DNA of 64,000 nucleotides from Umbelopsis ramanniana AG (taxonomy: Eukaryota > Mucoromycota > Umbelopsidomycetes > Umbelopsidales > Umbelopsidaceae): the NCBI RefSeq assembly GCF_025399195.1, contig NW_026252171.1, positions 1-64,000 on the forward strand, in the 5' to 3' direction. The notes beneath the pieces were generated by a model. The model saw nothing but the letters and a program-made list of their open reading frames with translations. It was not told the origin of the DNA and did not search any database. Below, one piece after another: positions 22,554 through 32,955 of the stretch (positions are counted from its first letter, which is position 1; each line of letters opens with the position of its first letter). Both the position numbers and the translations under genes were made by a program.

Positions 22554-23638
22554 TTAAGGCGTGGCAGGCTGTTGTTCGTAGAGCTTGAGAACGAGCATAG
22601 CAGCGAGGGACTGCGCGGTTTGTGGGTTATTATTCAGTTGATCGCAACGCTGATAAATGAGAGAGGCCTAAAATAGGATGTGTAAGACATGATGTCTGAC
22701 TGAGCTTGCCAAGTCAAAGGAAAAAGATGCTTACCTCATTTTCAGCGAGAAGTTGTAAACGCTTTTGTATCAAGCACCATTCATCAGAGGCCATATTATC
22801 AAAGGTAGTCAAAGCTTCAACTTGCTGAAGTTTCCATTGTTGCAGTGCTTGGTAAGCAGCGGCCATACCAATCGTTTTGTCACTGACATGAGGTTGATGT
22901 TCTAGATAAACCAACATGTGAGCTTCTTTGAAAGCTTCAACGTTGCCGCCCGATCCAATTGAACTGTTGGACCCCCGTTTACTGGGGCTGATCTCACGGA
23001 CAGATATATCGAGTTCATCTACGCTGGAAGACACGGATGATGGTATGTTTTCTGACATATAGTCAGCCGCTTCGAATTCCCATAGCTGTGATTCGTTATC
23101 GAAATCCTTGGCGGGGTATAAGAGCAGCTTTGGATTTTGTGACGCGTGCGTATGTTGCACGTCGAGAACCCACTCATCGTTACTCAAAGAGCAAATAAAG
23201 GTTCCATTTTGTTCTCGACCAAGATCGTCCGCGCATTGACGTGTAGACCACCTTTGATTCATAGCCTTTTCGGCTGGCTTTGGAGTAAACAGACAGATTT
23301 CGGTATCTTCAATAAGACGCAGGCGACCTAAAGTGTGGGTAAAAAATAAAATAAAAAATAGGCTGGCGGTAAGTAAACGAACGTGCATGAAAGGCGGGCA
23401 GCAAGCCTATTTTTTTGGGCATACCTTTACGAATATCTAGGACGAGCTTAGTAGCCTTGTTTTTAAGGTATTGACCGTCCCATTGCCAAAGTTCGTATGC
23501 GTCGTTTTGCGCAGGGCATACGTAAACTTGCGAACGAACAAGCTCACTCGTGTTGTTGATGAGGGATCTATCAATGGTGACCACATAGCCATTGAATAAA
23601 GATCGCATACGAAACCATTCGGGAAATACAGGTGACAT
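22554..23638 (-). CDS. Beta-trefoil (ricin-B-like) protein with helical tail
   Basis: Three exons, complement(22554..22667, 22735..23327, 23425..23638), 306 aa. Residues about 10-145 have the periodic aromatic/QxW pattern of a ricin-B-type beta-trefoil: YELWQWDGQYLKNKATKLVL, MNQRW, and SQLWEFEAADY near the repeat ends. Such folds usually bind sugars. No catalytic A-chain and no signal peptide are visible, so a cytosolic lectin-like or scaffold role is more likely than a secreted toxin. The rest is a Ser-rich linker (about 150-185) and a helical region with many Gln and Leu residues (about 190-306) that matches nothing I recognise. Trefoil proteins of this kind are common in Mucorales. Function remains unknown. 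Confidence 0.75.
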
Positions 23639-25651
23639 TCTTGTTGGACGTGAATAAATAAGGACTTGTAAACAAAGAAAGGGGATAAAGGCTTTAGGAT
23701 GGAAAAAAATGTGCTTCAAGTGAAGTGGCCTTATATATGGGTGGAGGACCCGAGGCACAAGGAAAAAAAATAACTAAAGCCCACGGACACACAGTCCACC
23801 TTCTTAGCAGTGTGACAGGCAGTTACCAAGAATACAGTACAACTTTGTGCATCCCGAGTCTGGGCTCTGTGCTTCATCTTGATTTCATGAGACTTTTTCT
23901 GCATCACATTCTTAATAATACATAACTTTTTGTTTTACCTGTTCCATTTGTCAGGGAGTCTATCACAAAAGGCATGTTTAAGCGGACATCTGATCTTTCA
24001 GTAACCATGACTGGTACTTGGTAAGCTCGGAGAAAAACCAATAAACCAGCCTCCTATCCAATGAAAGGACGGAGTTCACCATTTGAATTTGCCTTTTTGA
24101 AAACAAGAACCTATCAACGTCTCATCACCCCCCAATAGCCCCCGTCACCATCACGGTAAAGTTAGTCATCTGATCACTGACAACTCGATGGTTGTACTAT
24201 GTGTAGCCCCAGAGCTTTGAAGATTCTAGCACCCTGTCGTCTCGTTAGCAGGTGTCGCGCAATTGTGGCTCCGTTCTTTACGACTTCTATTCTTTTTTAT
24301 TGCCTGTCCTGACTTTTTTTTGCCTCGCACATCACATGTCACAATGGGTGAGTCGGTTTCATTCCAATATTTGTTCTAAACATAATAACCGGGATGTAAA
24401 ATACCAATTTAATGATATCTCCATAAATTGAACATTTTGTTTAGCAATAAATTTGTCACGATTGTTTTGAACCAATGCCATTCTACATAATTAAGATTTC
24501 TCGGTGGTCGTATCTTTTGGAAGGAGGACCGTTCACATCAAATGCCCATGAAGGCGGCTATTCAAAAAAATCCTCCACCAGCCTCCACAGGGTCTGTGTG
24601 CATATCACAAGATCATCTAGTCCACTCCCAAAGTTGCAAAGCTGCAGCAATGTTGAATCCCTTTATTAAATTTTTTCAAACAAGTGCCAAGTTTCATATC
24701 TAGAGAAAGCACGTTCCTGGAAGCAGAAAGCGCGATGGCTACACTTTGTGAAGCTTAGGTTGAGGCGCTGCTCGCAATGTTCCCACCAAGATAACCCATA
24801 AGGCGGTAAGACGTTTTATGCCTAGATCGGCCATGTTACAGTGGCGGACAAATTACTCAACTCCCCGCCAATCGTATCTGCTGCCCGCCTTCTTGTCACT
24901 GTCGTTAGCCTCTTGCTTTTCCGCTCGTCAAGCTAACTTGCTAGAAGATGCCTGTACGTGTTTATTTTTTTACTGTAATGCTTAATAAATACCCACGATA
25001 CACTACCACCTAGATGTACCGTCGGTATCAACCAGTATGCAGTACCATTACACTGGCACTTGTACAACCCTAGCATGAACCAGTGGCGAGCAGAGTTACA
25101 ACCAACTCCCAGCAACATTAATAGCCTTTTCTCCACTTGAAACGATCACACGACATATACCATAAATTTCTCTAGAACCGTCTCTTTCAATCCCCACTTT
25201 CACTGTGTCATTCCCTTGCGGAATTCGAAGCGAAAGTTTCCTCCTCCAACGCCTGCTTTTTTTCCCAAAGGAGTATGAAGTGTAAGCACTTGTTTTTTTT
25301 TTTTTACGGTCATGTTCTACTTTTGGATTTTTGTGAGCGCATTTTTGTTTATCACCGGTTTCTGTCATCCATGCTGACGGACTACGTACTGTCGATTTGA
25401 ATCAATATATGACGCTGGTGGTTTTTCTTTATGTGATGAATAATTAAAAGAATGACAAAAATAAGAAGGTTATAGTATGGATTGGGTAAAAATGACCACC
25501 TATCAAACAAGCGAGATAGCAGCTGTAGAAGTCTCCCCGTCGTAAAATATACGCAAACGAGTGGAAGCATATGCATGCACAGCCAGTGTTGAGTAACGTG
25601 GGTCGATTTTTTTTGGTCCATGATGCGTGCCCGACGGATGCGAGTCCTTTT
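23639..25651. other. Gene-poor 2 kb between the trefoil gene and LAMTOR3
   Basis: No gene is supported. At 24344 and 24948, ATG is followed within 1-6 bases by donor-like GTGAGT or GTACGT, looking like very short first exons. No following exon with a recognisable product could be found. Poly-T tracts occur near 24968 and 25288-25302. A short-exon gene or a non-coding transcript is possible. Confidence 0.5.
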
Positions 25652-26292
25652 TCAATGCTTGTCTTGTAACGCTGCGACCATTGGTTCTACCATCTTTTGT
25701 AACTCATCACCAAAATCTAGAAAGAGACCTTCGGAAACACGTCAAAAAAAAAAATCATACGGCATATTTTTAGCAGCAATTCTTGCACCACTTTTCCAGT
25801 CTCCTTTCCTGCATTAACTCTCTTACTCACCTGTATTAGCTGTTGCATCGGCCACAAGTGAGATGATCAATGGATAACAATCTATTTGTATGACTTGATG
25901 TAATCCATAGATGCCTATGATGGATTTGTTTCTCTTCAATCCCATTTTTGAAGCCTACATGAAAAAGTAGCGCAGCGGCTGAGTTAGGTTTCCGTAATGT
26001 GACCTCACTTAGCTACAAACCAAAACTATAAGCCAACCTGATTATTAGCAATGGAAAATGCAGTTGATAATGATGGGTCAGTGACGCCAGCAGGAGCCTC
26101 GGGTGATACATCTGCATGGGCAAATCGGCATAAGCTTTGTGAATCTTATGGCAAGTGTACATTTTGGAGAGTAAACAAGTTGTACGAACATTCTAAAATC
26201 ACCACTCCTTCTCGATCCGTCAAAAGAGCTGACTTGAGACCTTTCTCAAAATACGGTTGGACCAATTGTTGAAATGATTCTTTGGCTGACAT
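25652..26292 (-). CDS. Ragulator subunit LAMTOR3 (MP1-like)
   Basis: Four exons, complement(25652..25728, 25831..25954, 26038..26111, 26190..26292), 125 aa; human LAMTOR3 is 124 aa. LAMTOR3 is a roadblock-fold subunit of Ragulator, which anchors Rag GTPases and TORC1 on the lysosome/vacuole. Order of conserved segments: YFEKGLKSALLTDREGVVIL, SPEAPAGVTDPSLSTAFSIA, NNQASKMGLKRNKSIIGIYG, and YPLIISLVADATANTGLFLD, then a C-terminal helix. The first intron has a weak donor (GTTCGT at 26189), chosen because it keeps phase. An in-frame ATG 87 bp upstream could add 29 residues, but family length favours the ATG used here. The gene is divergent from the AtuA-family gene (202 bp). Confidence 0.88.
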
Positions 26293-26494
26293 GATTCCGT
26301 TCTTTTTCCCCCAAGGAACCACGAGTAGCTGGGGCACTATAGGGTCGGTTGTTAGATTTTGGGTGAAATCAATAGTCACAATTGAGTACGCCAGTCAGGC
26401 ATATGCCGTTCCCAGTACCTTTTTCGCACCTTCATTTTTATACTTTAACTTCCTCTGTTGCTGCCTGTCCTGCTGTTTCTTCTCAGTTTAAAAT

Positions 26495-28710
26495 ATGGTT
26501 GACTCTGGAGCAAAACCTGTACGTATTGGCTGCTACTCAGCTTTTTGGGGCGACTCAGCTGCTGCTGCTCTGCAGCTCGTAGAACAAGAAGGCTCGAACC
26601 TTGATTACCTCGTTGCAGACTACCTTGCTGGTACGGACACTTTGCTGTAATTCAAATCACCGTTTCAACAACATCTTGACTCACTTCTTTTCTATTATGT
26701 AGAGGTCACTATGGGTATTTTAGCCCGTCGCAGAAAGCGATCCACAAAACTCGGTGGCTCAGGAGCAGGTGGATATGTTGCAGAGTTTATTACCCTCGTC
26801 TTGAATCGAATCCTTCCTCAAATTATGGAAAACGAAACTAAAGTCATTACGAATGCTGGAGGCTTGGATCCTATGGCATGCAAAGCTGCGATTGAAGCTG
26901 CATTGACGAAGGCTGGTATCCCTCTCGACCAATGCAAGGTAGCCGCTGTGTACGGAGACGACCTCATTTCTGATACAAAAACAACGTTGGCCCATCATCC
27001 TGAAGTACAAGCCTTCTCTGCGACATCCAATCCCAAAGATACCGATGCACAACCAAAGCCCGATACCCCATTATCGTCCTTGAATGCCTACCTGGGTGCT
27101 AATGCTATTGCAAAGGCATTGAATGACGGAGCAAAAATTGTCGTAACGGGTCGTGTAGTGGATTCAGCATTAGTGGTTGGCCCTCTTTTGCATGAATACG
27201 GTTGGAAGTCATCTCAATCAAATTACTATGACTTGCTTGCATCAGCTTCATTGGCCGGACATATCATCGAATGTGGATGTCAAGCGACTGGAGGTAATTT
27301 CACTGACTGGCAACTCGCCGCCAACTCTGAACATGGAGGATATGCAAACATGGGATACCCAATTGTCGAGTTCCATAAGAATGGTCAATTCGTCGTGACC
27401 AAACCAAAGATGACAGGTGGTTTAGTTTCCGTCGCCACCGTCGCTGAACAAATGCTATACGAAATTTTGGATCCCGGCGCATACCTCTTACCAGATGTGA
27501 TCTTGGATATGCGAGGCGTAGAACTAAAGCAGCTGGAGAAGAACAGAGTTCTTGTCACTGGTGCGAAGGGCCGAAAGCCAACCAAGTATCTAAAGTGTTC
27601 TGGAGTCTGGGTGGATGGTCATAAAATCAGCGGCGAGCTCATGATTGGTGGAGAAGATGCTCGCGAAAAGGCCCTGGCTGTTGGTAATGCCATCATTACA
27701 AGAGCCCGCACGCTGTTACAAGCATTTGGCTTGGAAGACTTTAGGGGTACGAATATCGAAACATTGGGAGCGGAAGGGACCTATGGGTAAGTGATCCCTC
27801 CAAGCGAAAATGATGGCCTTGAGGTAAATGATATTGATGATGTGTTTATCTTCTTAGTCCACACTCCACCATGACCAAAAGTCGTGAAGTCATTCTCAGA
27901 CTGACAATACATCATGATAACCCTATGGCTTTGAGGCTATTTGGTATGGAAGTTGCTCCGGTATGTGAATGTTTCCGAGTGTTCTTTGCTTCAATGCCAA
28001 AATTGACATCATTTCACCCGATCTAAGTCGGCTACTTGCATGGCCCCTGGTATTACCGGAGCAGGAGCAGGACGTCCAGCACCTATGAGTAATCTTGTCC
28101 ATTTCTCATGCCTCATCCCTAAGAATGATGTTCCAACTTATGTCTGTGTTGGCGAAAATGGTCAAGTCGAAAAAGTAGAGTGGGAGGCTTGGGACGATAG
28201 CAAAGATTATTCTACTCCACCAAGCCTTGTTCCCTACGACGAAACCGTTCCTGAAACCCAAAACTTGCAGAAGGTCAAGTTGATCAAGTTGGCTAATGGT
28301 CGAAGTGGTGACAAAGGCGACGTCTGTAACGTTGGCATCATTGCGCGCGACCCACGATATCTTCCATACATCAAGAAAGCTCTTACTGAAGAAGTGGTTT
28401 ATAAGTACATGCAACACCTGTGCCAAGGATCTGTTACTCGATACGAGCTTCCAGGTGCCCATGCCCTCAACTTTGTTCTAACAAAATCCTTGGGTAAGTC
28501 TATCTTGTGTCAGAGATATCGAAATCAAGGCACATTAGCCCTGCATGTCAAGAATGAACCTAACCCTATTGTCGCCAATGTTTATTAGGTGGAGGTGGCC
28601 TCAGTTCCCTGCGCATTGATAGACAAGGCAAGACTTACGCACAGATGGTACTCTCTGGTATCGATGTTGAAATTCCTGCCAACCTATTGAAGACGGATAG
28701 CAAGCTTTAA
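26495..28710 (+). CDS. AtuA-family (DUF1446) protein with ferredoxin-fold tail
   Basis: Five exons, 26495..26630, 26703..27786, 27858..27960, 28028..28493, 28589..28710, 636 aa. The N-terminal ~450 residues are the acyclic-terpene-utilisation AtuA family: [20 protein letters not shown] at the start, then [55 protein letters not shown] and [20 protein letters not shown]. From about residue 530 a second domain ([20 protein letters not shown] ... [20 protein letters not shown]) is the AtuA-like ferredoxin-fold domain, encoded separately in many bacteria and fused here. In Pseudomonas the family belongs to citronellol/geraniol degradation. The reaction in fungi is not established, and no terpene or acyl-CoA carboxylase genes lie next to it. 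Good match, unknown role. Confidence 0.88.
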
Positions 28711-31117
28711 AAATTAGTCGTACATCCATAACGTTCCATTCAAACCCTAAATGTCTGATTACTAACAACAGTATAAAAACCCAATGAAGAAAAGATGACG
28801 AGTCAACTGGAGTTGTCATTCATTGTAAACATTTGATTTATTTTTACTTTATGAAACATTGTAAGCCTCGTGCTCATCTCGCTTTTGCTTTAAAAGCGAT
28901 GTTTTGGAAGTAACACAGTTTGAACAAGTCATTCCCAAAAGTCTCAGTGGAGCACTTTATCTAAAAGGAATCGTTGAAACTCTGCTCAACTTGGGAAAAA
29001 AAGTCATGAGATTTTTCATTTGCTTTTTGTGAAGCTGGGAAAAATTAGTGATTTAACACCTCTCAATTGGTAAAAAAGGTTTACCCCACACCTCTTTTCT
29101 CCACCCACTTTTAAAAGGTACCTTGGCAACCAATGTCACTACCAAATCCAATAGACATAACAATATGACGATGATGAAGCACGATACTAGTTCAATGATT
29201 TTCAGACGCAGATGTACACAAGACCACTTCCTACAGGTACAAATGGTTGAACTCAGTCAGATTCAGATATTAATGAGGACAGGGCCTGTTATCAGGTTCA
29301 ACGAATAGAGTCGCTGCGTTATCATGGATCTCCTAGCCTCTCGTGAAATCCCCATGCTTTACCGTGTTTCTACTAGAGCCGTCTGCACCCCGTCCGTTCT
29401 CTCATCCTCAGTTACTGAGCGGCCATTCAATTCGGAGCAAGTCCCGTCACTGAGCTTTGCCATTAGCAGCCATAACAACCCTTGCCATGCTAGGAAAGCA
29501 GCCAACAGCTTTTGCGGGGCTTATCGATTTCATTCTATAACCACGTACAAACGCGACTTCGCTGTACTGATAACAGCTCACAATCGATCACACTATCTAC
29601 GCTTGTTTGGTAAACTATCAAGTCTTGCCTTAGCTACTTTACGTGCGAGTAGCCAGGACGACGACATGCGGAGACCATCTGGAATAAAAAGTTCAGTAGA
29701 TGTGAAACGATTGATAAGAGTACTGCACATCAACGAAAGGACTCAAGATTAACTCGCTTTGTAAGTCCCACGAACCGACGAAATGTAGCCGTCCGGCAGT
29801 TCCGATATAAGCGCATGAACGTGGGGAGGATGCACTCAAACGACCCAAACAAATTTTGGGCTCTTTCTCTTACGGAATATGCTGTGTGAAGGGTATCCAT
29901 TGTGGGAAAGCAAAAAAATCGCTCGCGAGCATAGCGCTGTGGCCGACCAATAACATCCATCTGATTTGAGGTGAAGTCCGACCTGTCCCCCAAGACGATG
30001 TAGAACTTTCATGGAATAATATCAAATATGATACTCAGATCGGTTTAGCTATCGACTTGAAAGCGCTGTCTTCAGCAAACTCTAGCTTTATCAGCATGGT
30101 GTCTTCCAGCTTCCACATAATGTGATAAGGTGGCGTCCATTGTTCTAGGAAACTTTTGGGAACATGTCGGATGTCGTCATGGAAGAAAATATCGGCCTAA
30201 GGTATATCGGCTACAAACAAAGCATAGATAGAACAATATTTCAGGTACCCGACTCGCAGTATATGGTAAAGATAGGGTTCGACGAACACAAGGCATTCAA
30301 AACCTTTCGAATTAATAGCGATTGCCGAATTCGTCGTGTCAGCGACTTCAGACCCACAGATAGATTGTACTACGTTTCAACAAACTTATGGCATACACAC
30401 CATACAGAAGTGAACAGTAAAATTTGACAAGTAGCAATGTGATTGACTTTGGATGAATTACCAAAGTATGGTGCCGAATCATTGCATGAACACATCAACA
30501 AATATATCAATCATTTTCGGATGTCCTCAAGATAGTATAGGACGGCCAACGTCGTAGAATGTCAATTAGCATTCTGGAATGAGGCGGGACGAAAGAAGCT
30601 CAGTGTGATCGATGACGACAACCTGGCCATGGTCAATTAGTAGAATAAGGGAGGTTATCGATTAAGCTAATCGATTGCTATCACAGCACACTGACCGACG
30701 TCTTCATCCATCGAAAAGCACATGCTCAGGGTCGAAAAATATGCGACAAATTTGAATAATCGATCAATGCGTACGTACGAACCCGATCAGACTCATCAGG
30801 ATGTCGCGATATGAGGGTCCAACGTAAATGTCAAAGGTTCATCGAATGACCAGCTTCTCTATTCACAGCCTCTTTCATCGATACGCATCATATCATAGAA
30901 GAAGGATATAGAGAAAGGCAGCTATTATCTTTATCTGGTATCACGGGTATTTTTTTTTTTTTTCGTCGATAAGAGAAATTATAATAATCCAATTACTTGC
31001 TCGTTTCTCCTGGCCAACGCAAACGAACTAAGCGGGATTTTAATAATTAGTGCGTAGGAGCGAACTTCAGCAAATAAATGTGAGAGAGGGCAGGAACGTC
31101 ATGTAGCTGCTAAAAAA
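28711..31117. other. Gene-poor 2.4 kb block before the aldo-keto reductase
   Basis: Holds the AtuA 3' UTR and the distal AKR promoter. Open frames at 29324-29752, 30164-30427 and their complements have no recognisable domain or codon pattern. A/T tract at 30949-30963. An eroded mobile element or an unrecognised gene cannot be excluded. Confidence 0.5.
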
Positions 31118-31125
31118 TATAAAAG
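31118..31125 (+). promoter_or_regulatory. TATA box of the aldo-keto reductase gene
   Basis: TATAAAAG lies about 132 bp upstream of the AKR ATG, followed by a CT-rich and then A/C-rich leader. This is the classical arrangement of a strongly inducible or abundant fungal transcript. Confidence 0.55.
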
Positions 31126-31256
31126 AGAGTGAGCTGATAGCGTTGTTCCCGCAACTTTTCCAAGCAATTTTCCATTGCAATAGCTAGATTGATCTCTATT
31201 CATCTTTCAACCACTGGACCTTTAAACAATCAAACAATACAATCATAAATTACATC

Positions 31257-32219
31257 ATGGCCACATCCACCATCCCAGTTACAAAGCTTAACTCTGGTTA
31301 TGAATTGCCAGTCATCGGCTATGGTACTTACGGAGGACCTAATGCTCCTCAAGAAGTTTATGAAGGATCCAAAGTTGCTCTTGAACTTGGTTATCGCCAC
31401 TTTGATACCGCATACAACTACAATACAGAAGCTTCGCTGGCCAAAGCAATCAAAGAAAGTGGTGTTCCTCGTGAAAAGCTCTTTTTGACCACAAAACTTT
31501 GGAATACATTTCATGAACCTGACAGAGTCAAACCAGCCTGTTTGAAGTCTCTGGAGAAGCTAGATACTGAATACCTTGACATGTATCTCATGCACTGGCC
31601 TGTATCCTGGCCATTTAATGGTTATGAGTGTGAATATGACACCTTGAGACCTTGGAAGGATGGCAAGATTGAAAACCTTGGAATCTCTTTCATCGATACC
31701 TACAAGGCTATGGAACAACTTGTTAAAGACGGTCTGGTTCGCTCCATTGGTGTATCCAACTTCACTGTTCCAAAACTCAAGGCATTGCTGGAACAATGCG
31801 AGATTCCACCGGCTGTAAACCAAATTGAACTCCATCCATTTTTGCCTCAAGAAGAACTGCTATCCTTCTGCAAAGAACATAACATCCACGTCACTGCGTT
31901 CTCACCACTTTCCAATCCTGGTATTGTTAAGGGAAAGAACCGCAAAACGTCCTTGTTGGAAGAACCTCGTCTAATCGAAATTGCAAAGAAGTATGGCAAG
32001 TCTCCCGGTCAAACCGCATTGAACTGGGGTGTGCAGCGTGGATATTCTATTGTCCCCAAATCGGTGACTCCTGCTCGCATCAAGGCAAATATGGAAACAT
32101 TCTCTATGGCACAGGAAGATATCGACTACATCACTCAAATTGGTCGTGATAACCCTATTCGCGTTTGCAATTCCATCTTCCTCTGGGGTCCTGAACATTC
32201 CGTCTTTGAAGACGAGTAA
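31257..32219 (+). CDS. Aldo-keto reductase (aldose/glycerol-type, NADPH)
   Basis: Single-exon gene, 320 aa, unusual here because most neighbours are split. AKR (beta/alpha)8 barrel enzymes reduce aldehydes and sugars in the cytosol. The catalytic tetrad is complete: Asp50 and Tyr55 in GYRHFDTAYNYNTE, Lys80 in LFLTTKLWN, His113 in YLMHWPVSWP. The cofactor motif IVPKSVTPARIKANMETF (Lys268, Arg274) is of the NADPH type. Length and motifs fit fungal xylose/glycerol-type reductases (AKR2/AKR3 range); the substrate cannot be told from sequence. Codon use is biased towards C/T-ending codons, together with a clear TATA box, suggesting high expression. The intronless state with strong promoter is typical of stress or carbon-metabolism genes. 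Confidence 0.93.
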   Translation: MATSTIPVTKLNSGYELPVIGYGTYGGPNAPQEVYEGSKVALELGYRHFDTAYNYNTEASLAKAIKESGVPREKLFLTTKLWNTFHEPDRVKPACLKSLEKLDTEYLDMYLMHWPVSWPFNGYECEYDTLRPWKDGKIENLGISFIDTYKAMEQLVKDGLVRSIGVSNFTVPKLKALLEQCEIPPAVNQIELHPFLPQEELLSFCKEHNIHVTAFSPLSNPGIVKGKNRKTSLLEEPRLIEIAKKYGKSPGQTALNWGVQRGYSIVPKSVTPARIKANMETFSMAQEDIDYITQIGRDNPIRVCNSIFLWGPEHSVFEDE

Positions 32220-32955
32220 ATTCGTAATGGCCCACACACGAAATTTATGCCATTCTTCCCTTCCTTGTATAATCTACTTGTTTCCGACATACCCTGCTCC
32301 ATTACAATGGCAAAATTTCCGCTCTCCATTGCTTTTCATCACTCCATATCCATTATATGTCGCATAGCCTTACAATACTTTTCCCAAGTGATAGATTAGA
32401 CGTAACCTTTTTTTCTTCTTCTTTTTTTCTGTATGCAGAAGACACCATTATTACTATTGTAATCGTGTAAATAAAATCAAGCAACAATATGACCAGAAAA
32501 TCGTGCGGCTGAACAGTGTTGCGTAAATAGCATATTTAACATTGCCTTGCTATATAAAAAACTGTAAAAAATAAAGAAAAAATTGAATTGATAGTAAATA
32601 GTGTCCAGTGCCGTCGTATTGAGGAAAAAAGCACATCATCATCATAACAAGGCAACTTCTAGTTGTACAGAACGACATATTTTGGATACACACCGCAGTT
32701 AGTTACAAGGCACTCATAACTATCTCAAAATGAAAGATATATCTTCAATGGATATGTTTATCAGTTTGAAAGGCAACATCTTTAACGTTTCTGTTGCAGG
32801 ACGAATATCACTTCTGCGTAAAATTTCGCGGTTCGCATCGCAGTCGAAACACCAAGTTTGGGACCAAGCCACTGAAACACATCTCAATTTCTGAATTGGG
32901 ACTTTGAATTTTCCATTTGTGCACACGAGACAGTCCAAGCAATTTCAAGAGTGGC
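32220..32955. other. Intergenic between AKR and SWI3
   Basis: About 736 bp with the AKR 3' UTR (T-rich tracts near 32408-32430) and the SWI3 promoter. Nothing else was recognised. Confidence 0.6.

Noticed and set aside
22554..23638. Identity as a secreted ricin-like toxin
   Set aside because: No signal peptide and no catalytic A-chain-like region seen. Only the beta-trefoil pattern is shared.
24344..24960. Two possible tiny first exons (ATGG|GTGAGT and ATGCCT|GTACGT)
   Set aside because: No downstream exon with a recognisable or sustained reading frame could be joined.
29324..29752. 142-codon plus-strand ORF in the gene-poor block
   Set aside because: No family, no splice support, and similar-length frames on the other strand. 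Not listed as a gene.
30164..30427. 87-codon plus-strand ORF
   Set aside because: No recognisable domain, and no clear promoter or codon bias.
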